Positions 5,663 through 6,353 of a stretch of 6,353 bases of DNA are shown piece by piece; the stretch's first letter is position 1, and every line of letters begins with the position of its first letter. The stretch covers positions 1-6,353 of the forward strand of contig JAHFEI010000128.1 in NCBI GenBank assembly GCA_023248615.1, read 5' to 3'. This DNA is from Nitrospinales bacterium. GTDB taxonomy: Bacteria; Nitrospinota_A; UBA7883; JACRGQ01. The position numbers and the translations under genes are program-made. A model generated the notes under the pieces. The model saw nothing but the letters and a program-made list of their open reading frames with translations. It did no database searches and was not told where the DNA came from.

Positions 5663-5691
5663 TTTACACTTGCGGCGTATTGGGCTAACAT
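5663..5691 (+). promoter_or_regulatory. Sigma70-type promoter upstream of the 95-aa serine-rich gene
   Basis: TTTACA (5663-5668, 5 of 6 to the -35 consensus) and TAACAT (5686-5691, 4 of 6 to the -10) are 17 bp apart. Transcription would begin near 5698, giving a ~23-base leader that contains the strong TAGGAGGG ribosome site at 5706-5713. Confidence 0.5.
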
Positions 5692-5720
5692 AATTACCAG
5701 ATTAGTAGGAGGGTACTACC

Positions 5721-6008
5721 TTGCCGGTTATTGTTGATGCGAGTATCAGGGGTAAAGTAAAGTTCCCCACCATGCCGAATGTGGTGAGCAGGAATGATTC
5801 TATAAAGAAGGTGCCATCGCCTTCGGGCGTGTCCAAGATGACAAACCAGAACATGGACAAGATAGAATCGTCCAGGGGGAGGCCGCACCTTGGTTCCTCA
5901 TCCTCAGACCTGAGATCGACAATGAATGCGAAGAATGCCGCCGCCACCAGAGCCGTTAGCGGCCTGAGTGAGTCCTCCAAAGGGGTTTACGTTTCATCTG
6001 TAGGCTGA
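5721..6008 (+). CDS. Uncharacterised 95-aa serine-rich basic protein
   Basis: I do not recognise this protein. It starts at TTG 5721 (MPVIVDASIRGKVKFP), a choice supported by TAGGAGGG at 5706-5713 with 7-base spacing, the strongest ribosome site in the window, and by a sigma70-like promoter just upstream. About one residue in five is Ser (19 of 95), including SSSS, ESS and a C-terminal YVSSVG. The first ~15 residues could form a beta strand or two; the rest has few large hydrophobics, many Arg, Lys and Asn, and reads as largely disordered. There is no signal peptide, membrane segment or cysteine. The opposite strand also has an open frame (5702-5980) but without comparable start signals. The next frame begins ~38 bases downstream, so the two may be co-transcribed. 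Confidence 0.65.
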   Translation: MPVIVDASIRGKVKFPTMPNVVSRNDSIKKVPSPSGVSKMTNQNMDKIESSRGRPHLGSSSSDLRSTMNAKNAAATRAVSGLSESSKGVYVSSVG

Positions 6009-6046
6009 GGGGTTAGTCCCTTTCCACCACCCTTTTTCAGGGAAGA

Positions 6047-6353
6047 GTGCCGCCATTGCGTTATATTGTAGTTGCAGATAGCTTCAACCTCGTACAACCG
6101 CTTTCCACGTTAGCATCCGCAAAAGACGAATTTCTCTTTTTTCTCCACGCCCCAAAATCCAAGGCAGGCACCCGGCTCCCGGACGGGTTTGCCCGGAGCA
6201 AGATTTCTGATTTCTCCAAGATAACGAAGCTGGCACCCGGCTCCGATGACCGGATAGTGGTGCATCTGTGCGAGGTAAAATCCGGCAAAGCCATACTTGC
6301 CAGTCTCAGGCAGTCCTTCCCGCTGGCTCCCATCCTTGTAATAAGCACATCGG
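6047..6353 (+). CDS. N-terminal part of an uncharacterised alpha/beta (Rossmann/RCK-like) protein, cut by the window edge
   Basis: The frame is open from 6017, after an in-frame TAG, to the window edge, with no stop in ~100 codons. Candidate starts are GTG 6047 and TTG 6056 (which would read MRYIVVADSF). The only Shine-Dalgarno-like sequence, AGGGA at 6039-6043, is 3 bases from the first and 12 from the second, so neither is clearly better. The visible part alternates strand and helix: RYIVVAD, a helix, EFLFFLHAP, a basic loop, DRIVVHLCE, the helix KAILASLRQSF, and PILVIST. This suits a nucleotide-binding Rossmann-type domain such as the RCK/TrkA-N module that precedes DHH phosphoesterase domains in some proteins. 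No GxGxxG loop is evident and the rest is missing, so the family is a guess. If a DHH nuclease follows, its position after RNase G would suggest RNA turnover. Confidence 0.6.
   Translation, partial: MPPLRYIVVADSFNLVQPLSTLASAKDEFLFFLHAPKSKAGTRLPDGFARSKISDFSKITKLAPGSDDRIVVHLCEVKSGKAILASLRQSFPLAPILVISTS

Noticed and set aside
5702..5980. Minus-strand open frame of 92 aa opposite the serine-rich gene
   Set aside because: No good ribosome site or promoter was seen; the plus strand has a promoter, strong Shine-Dalgarno and matched spacing. It is not fully excluded, since neither product is recognised.

Overview
The window looks like chromosomal DNA of a flagellated diderm (Gram-negative-type) bacterium, at roughly 50-53% GC by eye. 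Supporting this are a flagellar FliK/FlhB-like gene pair, separate TatA and TatB proteins, an RNase E/G-family enzyme and a Tat-exported cysteine-rich copper-storage-like protein. The mix recalls deltaproteobacterial, Nitrospinota or Nitrospirota genomes, but nothing here fixes the taxon.

Layout from left to right. (1) Bases 1-446 are the right end of an IS256-family insertion sequence: the C-terminal part of its transposase, whose stop codon lies inside the probable terminal inverted repeat. (2) Bases 521-2772 hold a compact plus-strand operon with a good sigma70-type promoter. Its genes are a 110-aa charged protein ending in GRLLDIKV, a 151-aa membrane-anchored protein with a C-terminal helix-turn-helix, a FliK-like hook-length control protein and a stand-alone FlhB C-terminal-domain protein (FlhX type). 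The last three genes are overlapping or closely packed, and a strong hairpin follows the last one. (3) Bases 2803-3980 are a minus-strand group: tatA, then tatB, then a Csp1-like four-helix-bundle protein with a twin-arginine signal. The probable Tat cargo thus sits directly downstream of two translocase genes; tatC is absent from the window. (4) Bases 4072-5610 encode an RNase G/E enzyme, divergent from tatA, with its key catalytic and zinc-link residues intact. (5) Bases 5663-6008 carry a promoter, a strong Shine-Dalgarno and a 95-aa serine-rich protein I do not recognise, starting at TTG. (6) From about 6047 a further plus-strand reading frame stays open to the window edge; it starts at GTG or TTG, and the visible part looks like a Rossmann-type alpha/beta domain.

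The most interesting elements are the tatA-tatB-csp linkage, with a His-rich linker in the cargo and a tatA promoter that would give an almost leaderless mRNA; the two small unnamed proteins leading the flagellar operon; and the uncharacterised pair downstream of the RNase gene. No RNA genes, CRISPR arrays or phage genes were seen. No gene-free stretch exceeds 300 bases; the longest, about 143 bases at 440-582, holds the IS end and the operon promoter.
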